The position numbers and the translations under genes were made by a program. The notes below the pieces were generated by a model. It had not been told where the DNA came from, did no database searches, and was given only the letters and a program-made list of their open reading frames with translations. Below are positions 49,241 through 57,898 of a stretch of 64,000 nucleotides of DNA, one piece after another. Location: NCBI GenBank assembly GCA_030447505.1, contig JAUJOT010000002.1, positions 584,151 through 648,150 on the forward strand, in the 5' to 3' direction. Position 1 is the stretch's first letter; every line of letters begins with the position of its first letter. Source of the DNA: Solirubrobacteraceae bacterium (lineage in GTDB: Bacteria > Actinomycetota > Thermoleophilia > Solirubrobacterales > Solirubrobacteraceae).

Positions 49241-50203
49241 ATGGCGACCGTGAGCGAGGATCTCGCCGGCGAGTACCGGGCGCTGACGCAGGGATGCGGG
49301 CTGATCGATCGCTCCGAACGGGGCAAGCTCGCGTTGACGGGCACGGAGCGCAAGTCCTTTCTCGCCGGGCAGGTGACCAACGACATCGAGGGCCTGCAGG
49401 CCGGCAGCGGCTGCTACGCGGCCTTCCTGACGCACAAGGGCAAGATGCTCGGCGACCTGCGCGTGCTCGCGGTCGAGGACGAGGGCAGCGAGCCGGAGCT
49501 GCTGCTCGACACGGAGCGCGGCACCCTGCAGGCGCTGTTCGACATGGTCCGCCGCTTCAAGATCGGCTACGACGTCGAGCTGCACAAGCGCACGCTGCAG
49601 CGCGGCCTGCTGTCGCTCGTCGGCCCCGGTGCGCGCGCGCTCGCGGGCGCCGAGGACCTCGCTGACGACGAGCACGCACACCGCGCGGGCGAGATCGCGG
49701 GCCACGCGGTGCGGCTGATCGCCACCGACGTCGGCGTCGACGTGCTCTGCGACGCCGACGACAGCGAAGCCGTGCGCGCCGCGCTGCTCGCCGCGGGCGC
49801 GACGGCGGTCTCCGACGACGCCGCCGAGATCCTGCGCGTCGAGCGCGGCCGCCCGCGCTACGGCCGCGACGTCGACGACAGCACGATTCCGCAGGAGGCC
49901 GGCCTCAACGATCGTGCGGTGAGCTTCACGAAGGGCTGCTACGTCGGTCAGGAGACCGTCGCGCGTCTGTTCTACCGCGGCAAGCCCAACCGCCACCTGC
50001 GCGGCCTGAAGCTGTCCGAGCCGGTGCCATCCGGCGCCCAGCTGCGGCTCGGCGAGCGCGTCGTCGGCACGCTCGCAAGCTCGCTCGTCTCCCCCGCGCA
50101 CGGACCGATCGCGCTGGCGCTCGTGCGGCGCGAGGCGGCGCCGGGCGACACCGTCAGCGTCGACGGCGGGGCGACTGCGACGATCGTCGAGCTGCCCTTC
50201 TAG
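49241..50203 (+). CDS. ygfZ: YgfZ/GcvT-like folate-binding Fe-S cluster protein
   Basis: 320 residues, aminomethyltransferase-like fold. Signature KGCYVGQETVARLFYRGKPN (residues 225-244; KGCYxGQE is diagnostic of YgfZ), with LDRSERGKLALTGTERKSF-type N-terminus, LTHKGKMLGDLRVLAVED and VERGRPRYGRDVDDSTIPQE. It binds tetrahydrofolate and helps mature or repair [4Fe-4S] proteins. The start is the ATG before ATVSEDLAGEYR. Possible indirect service to FbiC and other radical SAM enzymes. Confidence 0.9.
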   Translation: MATVSEDLAGEYRALTQGCGLIDRSERGKLALTGTERKSFLAGQVTNDIEGLQAGSGCYAAFLTHKGKMLGDLRVLAVEDEGSEPELLLDTERGTLQALFDMVRRFKIGYDVELHKRTLQRGLLSLVGPGARALAGAEDLADDEHAHRAGEIAGHAVRLIATDVGVDVLCDADDSEAVRAALLAAGATAVSDDAAEILRVERGRPRYGRDVDDSTIPQEAGLNDRAVSFTKGCYVGQETVARLFYRGKPNRHLRGLKLSEPVPSGAQLRLGERVVGTLASSLVSPAHGPIALALVRREAAPGDTVSVDGGATATIVELPF

Positions 50204-50216
50204 TGGGCCGCCCACA

Positions 50217-51917
50217 CTAGCCACGCCCAGCGGCGCCGACGAAGGCCGCCAGCTGCGCGGCGCCGGGAGCGGGGGCGAGCTCGAGCGCCGGGACCTCGCC
50301 TCTGGCGGCCAGCCAGGTCTGCACGATCCGCGCCTCGGCGACGCCCTCGCCCGCCAGCTGCGCGACGCCGCCGTGCACGTCGGCCCGCCGCAGCGCCGCG
50401 GCCGTACGGGCGTGCACGTCGCCGACCCGCTCGAGGACGTCCCAGTCGGCCACGCCGCCGCCGACGAGCCAGAAGGCGTCGAAGCGATGCTCGCGCGGAT
50501 GCGGCGCAAGCACGAGCCGCGGCCGGGCGTGCGTGGCCGCGAGGGCGCCGTCGAGCGCGTGCACGAGCGCCGCGATCCGCTCGCGCCGGCGGCGCAGCCA
50601 GGCGGCGCGCTCGAAGCGCTGCTCGGCTGCGGCGGCGCGCATCTGCGCGTCGATGTGGGCGAGCAGTGCCGCGCCGCCGTCGCCGTCGCCGCTGAACAGC
50701 GCGAGCGCCTCGTCGAGCTTGCGGCGGTAGAGGTTCGGATCGAGGTCGTTGAGGCACGGCGACATGCAGCGGCCCATCTGCCCGTACGCCGACGGCCACT
50801 GCCGCAGGCGCAGCTTGCGCCCGCAGTGGCGTAGGCCGAAGAGCGAGTCGATCTGCTCCTTGAGCTCGACCGCCGCGGCGCGGCTGCGCAGCGGCCCGAT
50901 CGTCACCGCGCGCCCGGCCGCGGGTTCGCGCGCGACCTCGAGCACGGGGTAGGCGATGTCCAGCCGGCAGCGCAGGTAGACGAACGCGTCGTCGTGCTTG
51001 TGCAGGACGTTGCCGGGCGGGCGCAGCTGCTTGATCAGGCTGTGCTCGAGCACGAGCGCGCCCAGCTCCGAGTTCGTCGTGCGGTGGTCGACGAGCGCCG
51101 CCTGCTGGGTCCAGCTCTCGGCCGGCGCCGCGGGTGCGAAATGCGAGCGGGCACGTGTGCGCAGCGCGACCGACTTGCCGACGTAGAGCACTTGGCCGGC
51201 GCCGTTGCGGAAGATGTATACGCCCGGCTCGTCGGGCAGCGCGTCGAAGTCGACGCCACCCGCTCGGTCGCGCTTGATCGTGCCGACGGGCCCGGTCGTG
51301 CGTCCCGCGCGTGGCCTGCGCGGCCGGCGGGCGGGGATGAGCGCGTCGAGCGCGTCGCCGACGGTCGGCGCGTGGGCGCAGAGACGTGCGAACAGCGCGC
51401 AGAAGACGCGCGCGCAGGTCTCGGCGTCGGCGAGCGCGCGGTGCGTCGTGTGGACCTCGACGCCGAGCGCGTCGGCGAGCGCGGCGAGCCGGCGCTGGCG
51501 CACGAGCGGGGCGAAGCGACGTGCGAGTGCGACCGTGCACAGCGTCGGCGGGTCGGGCCAGTCCAGGCCCGCGCGGGCAAAGGCCTGGCGCAGGACGCGG
51601 CGGTCGAACGCCGCGTTGTGGGCGACGAGCACCCTCGCGGGCGGCGAGCCGATCAGCCCGGCGAGGTCGGGCAGGACGGCGTCGGCGGCGGGTGCTTCGT
51701 CGACCATCCCCTGCGTGATGCTCGTGAAGCGCTGGATCGCGCGCGACAGCGGCGCGACGGCGCCGACGAGCGTCTCCCAGCGGTCGTGCAGCTCGCCGCC
51801 GCCGACGAGCACGGCGCCGACCTCGGTCAGCTCGCAGGCGTCGCCGGCCTTGCCGTTCGTCTCGGTGTCAACGACGACGAACTCGGTCGTCGCAAGCGGC
51901 TGTGCGAGCAGGTCCAT
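50217..51917 (-). CDS. DEDD exonuclease/GIY-YIG (UvrC-like) fusion protein
   Basis: 566 residues. DnaQ-like 3'-5' exonuclease first: VVVDTETNGKAGDACELTEV (DTET), LVAHNAAFDRRVLRQAFARA, THRALADAETCARVF. Then a GIY-YIG nuclease as in UvrC: PGVYIFRNGAGQVLYVGKSV (GVY...YVG), followed by the UvrC-like middle FVYLRCRLDIAYPVLEVARE and a Cys cluster (RHCGRKL, MGRCMSPC). This fusion occurs across Actinobacteria (for example Rv2191 of M. tuberculosis). A repair role is inferred. The inner ATG is chosen; 17 upstream residues lack family similarity. Confidence 0.88.
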   Translation of the reverse strand: MDLLAQPLATTEFVVVDTETNGKAGDACELTEVGAVLVGGGELHDRWETLVGAVAPLSRAIQRFTSITQGMVDEAPAADAVLPDLAGLIGSPPARVLVAHNAAFDRRVLRQAFARAGLDWPDPPTLCTVALARRFAPLVRQRRLAALADALGVEVHTTHRALADAETCARVFCALFARLCAHAPTVGDALDALIPARRPRRPRAGRTTGPVGTIKRDRAGGVDFDALPDEPGVYIFRNGAGQVLYVGKSVALRTRARSHFAPAAPAESWTQQAALVDHRTTNSELGALVLEHSLIKQLRPPGNVLHKHDDAFVYLRCRLDIAYPVLEVAREPAAGRAVTIGPLRSRAAAVELKEQIDSLFGLRHCGRKLRLRQWPSAYGQMGRCMSPCLNDLDPNLYRRKLDEALALFSGDGDGGAALLAHIDAQMRAAAAEQRFERAAWLRRRRERIAALVHALDGALAATHARPRLVLAPHPREHRFDAFWLVGGGVADWDVLERVGDVHARTAAALRRADVHGGVAQLAGEGVAEARIVQTWLAARGEVPALELAPAPGAAQLAAFVGAAGRG

Positions 51918-52080
51918 CGCGCGTGCAGCGTGGCGCGCGTACACGACGCCATGCAGGTCGCGTTGCACGCGCGTCGTACATTCGCGACCGCACGCGGGTA
52001 GCGTGCTGTTCGTGCAGCCCTACGCCGACGAGCTCCTGCGGCCGTAGCGCAGCGGCCGTCGGCTTGCGACAATTCCCGCG

Positions 52081-52614
52081 ATGCGCCGCTACCGCACCGC
52101 CTTCTCCGTGCTCGCGGCGCTGATCGTCGCCGTCGCGCTGGCGCTGCTCACGAGCGGCGGCTCGAGCGCCGCACCCTCCAAGTCGCAGGCGCTCTTCAAG
52201 AAGACGCTGCTCGCGGACGCGAAGACGACGACCGCGATCAAGGAGCTGCTGCGCGACGGCGGGGGCATCGTCGCCCCCGACACGACGTTCGCCGACCTGA
52301 CCGGCGACGGGCGCTCGGACGCCGTCGTCCTCGTCGACACGGCCGGCGTCGCCGGCGCCGTCGCGCTGTTCGTCTTCTCGACTCATGGCGAGGCCGAGGA
52401 GAGCGACCTGCGCGCCGTCTACCGCTCGCAGCGGCTGTACCGCGCAGACAGCGAGGTCGCCGACGGAGCGCTGATCGTGCGCACGCCCCGGTTCGCGCAG
52501 GGCGACGACGTCTGCTGCCCGGCGAAGGTCGTCCAGCGCGTGTACGTCTGGAGCGCGGCAAGCAAGACGCTGCGGTTGCGCGGCTCCAGAGAGGTCGCGG
52601 GCCCGACGGGCTGA
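52081..52614 (+). CDS. Secreted/membrane-anchored protein of unknown function
   Basis: 177 residues with an N-terminal hydrophobic segment (AFSVLAALIVAVALALLTSG) serving as signal or anchor. The extracellular part holds an Asp-rich repeat-like stretch (FADLTGDGRSDAVVLVDTAG, like an FG-GAP/Ca-binding loop) and a Cys-Cys pair (GDDVCCPAKVV). The 51918-52080 interval upstream shows no gene. Not assigned. Confidence 0.7.
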   Translation: MRRYRTAFSVLAALIVAVALALLTSGGSSAAPSKSQALFKKTLLADAKTTTAIKELLRDGGGIVAPDTTFADLTGDGRSDAVVLVDTAGVAGAVALFVFSTHGEAEESDLRAVYRSQRLYRADSEVADGALIVRTPRFAQGDDVCCPAKVVQRVYVWSAASKTLRLRGSREVAGPTG

Positions 52615-52674
52615 GTCGTCGGCGCGTAGGATCCGCCCGACCGACCGCAAGCGAAGCAAGGGACAGCAACAGCC

Positions 52675-53925
52675 GTGGCCGTTGATCTCAGCCAAGTCTC
52701 GACCGTCGAAGCAGAGCCGGGTGAGCTGCCCCCGACGATGGCTGCCTGGGTCATCCGCCAAGAGCGCGAGAGCGAGCCCAAGGACGCCTTCCAGGTCGAG
52801 GAGATCGAGGTCCCCGAGCCGCAGGCGTTCGAGGTCATCGTCCGCGTCATGGCCGCGGGCGTGAACTTCAACAACGTCTGGGCCGCGCTCGGCAAGCCCG
52901 TCTCGGTCTTTCGCTACCACCCGGAGGAGGACCACCACATCGGCGGCTCCGATGCCTCGGGGATCGTCTGGAAGGTCGGCGCCGGCGTGACGCGTTGGAA
53001 GATCGGCGACGAGGTCGTCATCCACTGCAACCAGGCCTCCTACGAGGACGTCGAGGTCCACGGTCTCGACCCGCTGGCCGCGCCGAGCCAGAAGATCTGG
53101 GGCTATGAGACGAGTTGGGGCTCGTTCGCGCAGTTCTGCAAGGTCCAGGCCCAGCAGCTGCTCGCAAAGCCCGAGCACCTGACCTGGGAGGAGGCGGCGT
53201 CCTACGGCCTGACGTACTTCACCGCGTACCGGATGCTGATCGATCAGGTCGAGCTGCAGGCCGGTCACAAGGTCCTGATCTGGGGCGCCGCCGGCGGCCT
53301 CGGCGTCTTCGCGACCCAGCTCTGCGCGCTGACCGGCGCCGACTGCGTCGGCGTCGTCTCGACCGACGAGAAGGGACAGCTCGTCAAGCAGCTCGGCGCG
53401 AAGGACTTCATCGACCGCAGCGAGTTCGCGGCGATGATGCGCAAGGGCGGCGAGACGCCCGACGAGGAGAAGGCGCGCTTTGCCGAGTCGCGCCGCTTCG
53501 GCAAGCGCGTCAAGGAGATCCTCGGCGACGCGCCCGACATCGTCTTCGAGCACGTCGGCAAGGCGACGTTCCCGACCAGCGTCTTCGTCGTCAAGCCGTT
53601 CGGCAAGGTCGTCATCTGCGGCGCGACATCGGGCTTCGACCTCGACTTCGACGTGCGCTACCTGTGGATGCGCCAGAAGCAGATCATCGGCTCGCACTTC
53701 GCCAACGCGTACGAGTGCACGAAGGCCAACGACCTGATCCGAGAATCGAAGATCCGTCCCGTCCTGTGGAAGACGATGCCCTTCGAGGGCGTCGCGGAGG
53801 CCCATCAGCTCATGTACGAGAACAAGCACTCAGGCAAGATCGCGATCCTCGTCGGCGCGACCGAGACCGGCCAGGGCAAGACGGCGGAGGGCGCCGGCGC
53901 GATCACCGCCGAGGTCGGCAGCTGA
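52675..53925 (+). CDS. ccr: Crotonyl-CoA carboxylase/reductase
   Basis: 416 residues. Reductively carboxylates crotonyl-CoA to ethylmalonyl-CoA with NADPH and CO2, the key step of the ethylmalonyl-CoA pathway. Family-specific motifs: AAGVNFNNVWAALGKPVSVF, HIGGSDASGIVWKVGAGVTR and YGLTYFTAYRMLIDQVELQA, then the MDR Rossmann start LIWGAAGGLGVFATQLCALT and FEHVGKATFPTSVFVVKPFG. GTG start at 52675. The downstream gene overlaps by one base. It pairs functionally with the mutase at 59268. Confidence 0.93.
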   Translation: MAVDLSQVSTVEAEPGELPPTMAAWVIRQERESEPKDAFQVEEIEVPEPQAFEVIVRVMAAGVNFNNVWAALGKPVSVFRYHPEEDHHIGGSDASGIVWKVGAGVTRWKIGDEVVIHCNQASYEDVEVHGLDPLAAPSQKIWGYETSWGSFAQFCKVQAQQLLAKPEHLTWEEAASYGLTYFTAYRMLIDQVELQAGHKVLIWGAAGGLGVFATQLCALTGADCVGVVSTDEKGQLVKQLGAKDFIDRSEFAAMMRKGGETPDEEKARFAESRRFGKRVKEILGDAPDIVFEHVGKATFPTSVFVVKPFGKVVICGATSGFDLDFDVRYLWMRQKQIIGSHFANAYECTKANDLIRESKIRPVLWKTMPFEGVAEAHQLMYENKHSGKIAILVGATETGQGKTAEGAGAITAEVGS

Positions 53926-54266
53926 TGGCCGGGCCGGGAGGCATCGTTCAACTGAACTGGTACGCGACCGGCTTTCGCGGCGACGACCTCGAGGCCGCGC
54001 TGCAGGAGATCGTCCCGCTCTGCACGCACCACGGTGCGACGCGCTACATGGTCTTCCGCTCTCGCGACGACCAGTACAAGTTCCTCATGTCGATCGACTT
54101 CCCCAGCAAGTCGGGCTGGGACGACTTCTGGTTCAGCCCCGAGTTCACCGAGATGCGCGCCGCCTGCAGCGGCTGGTATCAGGTTCCGCTGCTCTACACC
54201 TGGGCTGACCTCGTCAGCTTCGGCGAGGTCAGGGAGCCTGCCGGGGTGGGCGAGGAGTCGGACTGA
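53925..54266 (+). CDS. Small protein co-translated with ccr (dimeric alpha/beta-barrel-like)
   Basis: 113 residues: IVQLNWYATGFRGDDLEAAL, MVFRSRDDQYKFLMSIDFPS, WFSPEFTEMRAACSGWYQVP, LLYTWADLVSFGEV. The length, aromatic strands and lone His-poor core resemble ABM/monooxygenase-like ferredoxin-fold proteins, but no active site is identifiable. The ATG overlaps the ccr stop by one base. The end overlaps the convergent wall-hydrolase gene by 38 bp. Because of strict coupling it probably serves the ethylmalonyl-CoA route, for example as a small chaperone or heme-free binding protein. Confidence 0.65.
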   Translation: MAGPGGIVQLNWYATGFRGDDLEAALQEIVPLCTHHGATRYMVFRSRDDQYKFLMSIDFPSKSGWDDFWFSPEFTEMRAACSGWYQVPLLYTWADLVSFGEVREPAGVGEESD

Positions 54267-56610
54267 GCGGCGCCGCGCGGATCGCGTAGCGCGACGGGTC
54301 CTGGGCGACGGCGGGGTTCTGGATCCGGCCGAGCCGGTCGACGAGGCGCAGCCACTGCCTCGGCCGCAGGCCGAGGGCGCGCACAGCGCGCCCGGCGACG
54401 GCAGCCGTCGGACGGAAGCCGACGTGGATGTGGTCGGCGTGATCGCTCATCGCGAGCGTGTTGTCGACGCCCGGGTACTTCATCAGGCTGATGATCTGGT
54501 CGGGGGCGATCGTGCCCTGCAGCGTCAGCAGCCGTCGGATGACGGTGTCGGCGATCGAGCCCGCGCCCTGGTTTCCGAGGATCGGCATGCCGTTGACCTT
54601 CGAGATGTCGACGCCGTTGCCGGACGTGTGCTGGGAGACGTTGCCGTTGTCGGTGTGCGTGCGGTGGCCACAGCGCAGCGATGACACCGTCGGCCGCAGC
54701 CCGCTTTTGGAGAGGAAGGCCAGCGTCGCGAGCACACGGCGGTCGACGACCCCTGCCTCGATGTCCCGCCGCCCGCAGTCGTAGAGCTCGATCGCGGGGT
54801 CGGCGAGCACGCGGCGGGCGAGCGTGTCCTTGGTCATCAGCAGGACCTGGCCGATCGAGCCGCCCGCCACCGCAGCCGCTCCGCGCGCGCGGTGGATCGC
54901 GGTCGACTCGAGCAGGCGCCAACCCTCGAGAAACGGTTGAGGGTCGATTCGCGGAACGTCGATCCCGGGCGGGCGGATCTCGAAGAGCATGTGCGGCGCG
55001 CCTGCAATCGTCGTGTGCGCTCCGATCCGCCCGAGGATCGTGCCTGCGATGACGCGCCGGCCGGGGAACAGGCGCTTGAGCTCGAGCTCGTCGCGCGCGA
55101 GGCGGACGTCGCCGGCGAAGTAGGAGCGCAGGCTCGCCTCGGCCGGCAGAGCGAACGTCGCGTCGAGGATCTGCCGGCGTCCGCCGGCTGGCAGCGAGCG
55201 CGGCCGCGCGGGATTGGCGAAGAGGCGCTGCTTCGCCGGCTTGGCGGCGGGCGCGCCCGGCGCCGGCTCCGCGCCCGGCGCAGGTGGCGCGCCGGCGCGG
55301 TTGGACCCTGCGCTGGCGGGCTCCGTCGGCGCCGGGTCGGGCAGCGGCGTCTGCAGCGGGGCGAGCGCAGAGGCGCCCGGCGGCGGGCGGCGCTCCTTGG
55401 CGACGAGCACGCTGCGTGCGGTCTTCGCGAGGTGCCCGTACGTGTACGTGTTGCCGTAGGCGTCGCGCAGCATCACGTAGCGCCCGAGGCGCGGGTGGTG
55501 CCCGAGGCGCACGATCTCGCCGTCCTGCACCGCGACGACCGGCGCGCCCGGCTCGGCGAGGATCCGCAAGCTCCGCCGCGGCCGATCGGCGCCCGCCGGC
55601 CGGCGCCTGACATAGCGCGCACGGGCGGCGACGGGCGAGCGGCCCTGGGCAAGGCCGGTCAGCGCGCCGACGAGATCGGACGGCAGGCCCGCGACGAGGC
55701 GCGCGCGCCGGAGCACCGACTCGACGTACCAGTCGGCGTGGTTGTAGGCGTAGATCGCCTTCGCCAGGTCCGCCTGCGCACCGGCCGCCTTGAGGTAGCG
55801 GGCCGCCGCGAAGATCGCGTCGACCGGGTTGTACGGGTCCTTGCGGCCGTCCTCGTTGGCATCGACGCCGTAGGCCTGCCAGCTGCTGGGCATGAACTGC
55901 ATCCAGCCGAGGGCTCCGGCCGACGAGACGTTGAGGTTGCGCCCGTAGTCGGTCTCGATCTCGTTGATCGCCGCCAGGACCTCCCACGGGACGCCGTACT
56001 GAATGCCGGCGGCCTGGTAGATCGACAGCAGAAACGGCGGGATCCGGAACTGGCCGATGAAGAAGTTCGGGATCTGGGCCGGTTGGGCGGCCGGGCCGAG
56101 CGGGTCGCCGATCTGCGTGCCGGCGCGCTCGGCGCCCTCCTTCGGCGCGTCCTCGCCCTGCGCTGACCGCTCGGTCGCGGCAGGCTCCGCCGGGACGGCC
56201 GCGGGGGCGCGCTTGGCCTTGCGCGCGCGCTGCTGCTGGGGCTCGTCGGGCAGGTCGAGGTCGGGGATACGGCCGTCGAGGAAGTCCAGCGGGCCGGAGA
56301 CCGGCGGCGTCCACGGGGCCGGCGGCGGCGCGGCCGGAGCGGCCGGTTGCGTCGTCGCTCCCGCCGCTCCCGCCGCGGGAGCGGCGGGTTGCGGCGTCGC
56401 TGCGGGCGCGGGCGCAGGCGGTGGCGCGGGCGCAGGCGCGGGCGGCGGCGTTGCGGAGACGGGCGCGGGTTCCGGCGTCGTCGTCGTGTCGGGCGCGGGC
56501 GCGGGCGCGGGCTCCTGCGCCGCGACGGGCAGGGCGAGGGGTCCGCCGAGCAGGCCGGCGCCCAGCACGACGATCGCGGCGAGCAGGCTGCTGGCGCGAT
56601 CGCTGCTCAT
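54229..56610 (-). CDS. Three-domain cell-wall hydrolase: lytic transglycosylase, M23-like, M15-like
   Basis: 793 residues with a signal peptide and a long Pro/Ala-rich linker (about residues 30-130). Domain 1 is a soluble lytic transglycosylase (LAAINEIETDYGRNLNVSSA with catalytic Glu, GALGWMQFMPSSWQAYGVDA, DPYNPVDAIFAAARYL). Domain 2 resembles peptidase M23/LytM (GRYVMLRDAYGNTYTYGHLA) but keeps only one of the usual zinc His. The last 150 residues carry GNVSQHTSGNGVDISKVNG and DHADHIHVGFRP, the Ser-x-His-x-x-Gly...Asp and His-x-His of D-Ala-D-Ala (M15/VanY-like) peptidases. It would cleave both glycan and peptide in the wall. Confidence 0.82.
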   Translation of the reverse strand: MSSDRASSLLAAIVVLGAGLLGGPLALPVAAQEPAPAPAPDTTTTPEPAPVSATPPPAPAPAPPPAPAPAATPQPAAPAAGAAGATTQPAAPAAPPPAPWTPPVSGPLDFLDGRIPDLDLPDEPQQQRARKAKRAPAAVPAEPAATERSAQGEDAPKEGAERAGTQIGDPLGPAAQPAQIPNFFIGQFRIPPFLLSIYQAAGIQYGVPWEVLAAINEIETDYGRNLNVSSAGALGWMQFMPSSWQAYGVDANEDGRKDPYNPVDAIFAAARYLKAAGAQADLAKAIYAYNHADWYVESVLRRARLVAGLPSDLVGALTGLAQGRSPVAARARYVRRRPAGADRPRRSLRILAEPGAPVVAVQDGEIVRLGHHPRLGRYVMLRDAYGNTYTYGHLAKTARSVLVAKERRPPPGASALAPLQTPLPDPAPTEPASAGSNRAGAPPAPGAEPAPGAPAAKPAKQRLFANPARPRSLPAGGRRQILDATFALPAEASLRSYFAGDVRLARDELELKRLFPGRRVIAGTILGRIGAHTTIAGAPHMLFEIRPPGIDVPRIDPQPFLEGWRLLESTAIHRARGAAAVAGGSIGQVLLMTKDTLARRVLADPAIELYDCGRRDIEAGVVDRRVLATLAFLSKSGLRPTVSSLRCGHRTHTDNGNVSQHTSGNGVDISKVNGMPILGNQGAGSIADTVIRRLLTLQGTIAPDQIISLMKYPGVDNTLAMSDHADHIHVGFRPTAAVAGRAVRALGLRPRQWLRLVDRLGRIQNPAVAQDPSRYAIRAAPLSPTPRPPRQAP

Positions 56611-56751
56611 GGCGTTGTCTGGGCGTCCATCGGCGGTCCTCGCATCGCTCTCATACCGAGGACCACCCCCAGCACGAGCCCGGACGGTATCGGACTTCGC
56701 GGCGGCAGTCCGGCGTGAACGGATTCTCTCGACCCGACCCGCCGGCGCGCG

Positions 56752-57528
56752 CTACGCCGCGTCGCTGCGCTCGTCGACGCGGTCGATGTCCGCGCGCAGC
56801 GCGCGCAGCGCCTGGCGGATGATGCGCGACACCTGCATCTGCGAGACGCCGACGACGCGCGAGATCTCCGTCTGCGTCAGGTCCTCGGCGAAGCGCAGCC
56901 GCAGGACCTCGCGATCGCGCTCGCAGAGGACCTCGAAAGCGTCGTCGAGCAGGACGCGCATCTCCGCGCGCCCGATGTCCGGATCACCGGCGCCGATCGA
57001 GTCCGCGAGCGTCATGTCCTCGCCCGTCGGCTCGTCGAGTGAGCGCGTGCGCCGTGCCTCCTGGCTCTGGATCGTGATCAGCACCTCCTCGAAGGGCTGC
57101 TGGACGGCGTCGGCGAGCTCCTGCACGGTCGGCGAGCGGCCGTGCTTGGTCGTCAGCTCGTCGCGCGCCTTGGCGATCTCGATCTGCAGCTCCTGCATGC
57201 CGCGCGGCACCCGCATCGCCCACGTCTTGTCGCGGAAGTGGCGCTTGATCTCGCCGAGCACGGTCGGCGTCGCATAGGAGGAGAAGCGCACGTCACGAGA
57301 CAGGTCGAAGCCCTCGATCGCCTTCATGATCCCGACGCACGCGACCTGCACGAGGTCGTCGATCGGCTCGCCGCGGCCGCTGTAGCGCCCCGCCAGCGCG
57401 CGCGCGAGTGGCACCATCTCCTCGGCCAGGACGTCACGAGCACGGGTGTCGCCGCCCTCGTGATAGGCGCGCAGGAGCGCGCGCTCGCGAACGGCCCGGT
57501 CGGCATTGGTGATCCCCCCCTCGCTCAC
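56752..57528 (-). CDS. SigB/SigF-type RNA polymerase sigma factor
   Basis: 258 residues. Regions 2, 3 and 4 in order: ALAGRYSGRGEPIDDLVQVA, CVGIMKAIEGFDLSRDVRFS and YATPTVLGEIKRHFRDKTWA (region 2.3-2.4), then VPRGMQELQIEIAKARDELT (region 3) and LRLRFAEDLTQTEISRVVGV, VSQMQVSRIIRQALRALRAD (4.2 helix-turn-helix). Group 3 sigma of the general-stress/sporulation type. The GTG at 57528 is chosen; a longer GTG start is 21 bp upstream. No anti-sigma gene is adjacent. Confidence 0.9.
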   Translation of the reverse strand: MSEGGITNADRAVRERALLRAYHEGGDTRARDVLAEEMVPLARALAGRYSGRGEPIDDLVQVACVGIMKAIEGFDLSRDVRFSSYATPTVLGEIKRHFRDKTWAMRVPRGMQELQIEIAKARDELTTKHGRSPTVQELADAVQQPFEEVLITIQSQEARRTRSLDEPTGEDMTLADSIGAGDPDIGRAEMRVLLDDAFEVLCERDREVLRLRFAEDLTQTEISRVVGVSQMQVSRIIRQALRALRADIDRVDERSDAA

Positions 57529-57588
57529 CCTACGCACAGCCTCGCACACACGCGCGGGGTTGTCCTCGCCGCGACGGCGGGGACGACG

Positions 57589-57876
57589 TCAGCCCTGCTC
57601 GAGCGGGGCCATCGTCAGGCCCGCGCCGCTGAGCTGATCCCAGTACAGCTCGGCCGCCTCGCGGTGGCCGCTCCAGACGACGGCAAGCCCGCTGCGGTGG
57701 ATCGTGTCGGCGATCCGAAAGCCGCGATCGATGCTGATCCCCGGGATGTACCGGGCGAGCGTGTGCGCGACGTGATCGAAGGTGTTGTGGTCGTCGTTGC
57801 GGACGATCACGCGCCAGTGGCCGCCCAGCCCGCTGCCCGGGCCGCCGGTGCGTGGCTTCTCGATCGTCTGGCTCAT
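57589..57876 (-). CDS. clpS: ATP-dependent Clp protease adaptor ClpS
   Basis: 95 residues. Delivers N-degron substrates to ClpAP/ClpCP. Contains VIVRNDDHNTFDHVAHTLAR (the substrate-binding Asn-Asp-Asp-His pair), IADTIHRSGLAVVWSGHREA and LYWDQLSGAGLTMAPLE. Typical length. Close to, and on the same strand as, the metallo-beta-lactamase gene upstream (22 bp). Confidence 0.92.
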   Translation of the reverse strand: MSQTIEKPRTGGPGSGLGGHWRVIVRNDDHNTFDHVAHTLARYIPGISIDRGFRIADTIHRSGLAVVWSGHREAAELYWDQLSGAGLTMAPLEQG

Positions 57877-57898
57877 CGACGCTTCAGGATACGAGCGC

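Noticed and set aside
52003..52047. 14-codon leader-like frame before 52081
   Set aside because: No regulatory amino-acid run and no ribosome site; chance frame.
56611..56751. Possible riboswitch before the wall-hydrolase gene
   Set aside because: No conserved core of known cell-wall riboswitches could be recognised.
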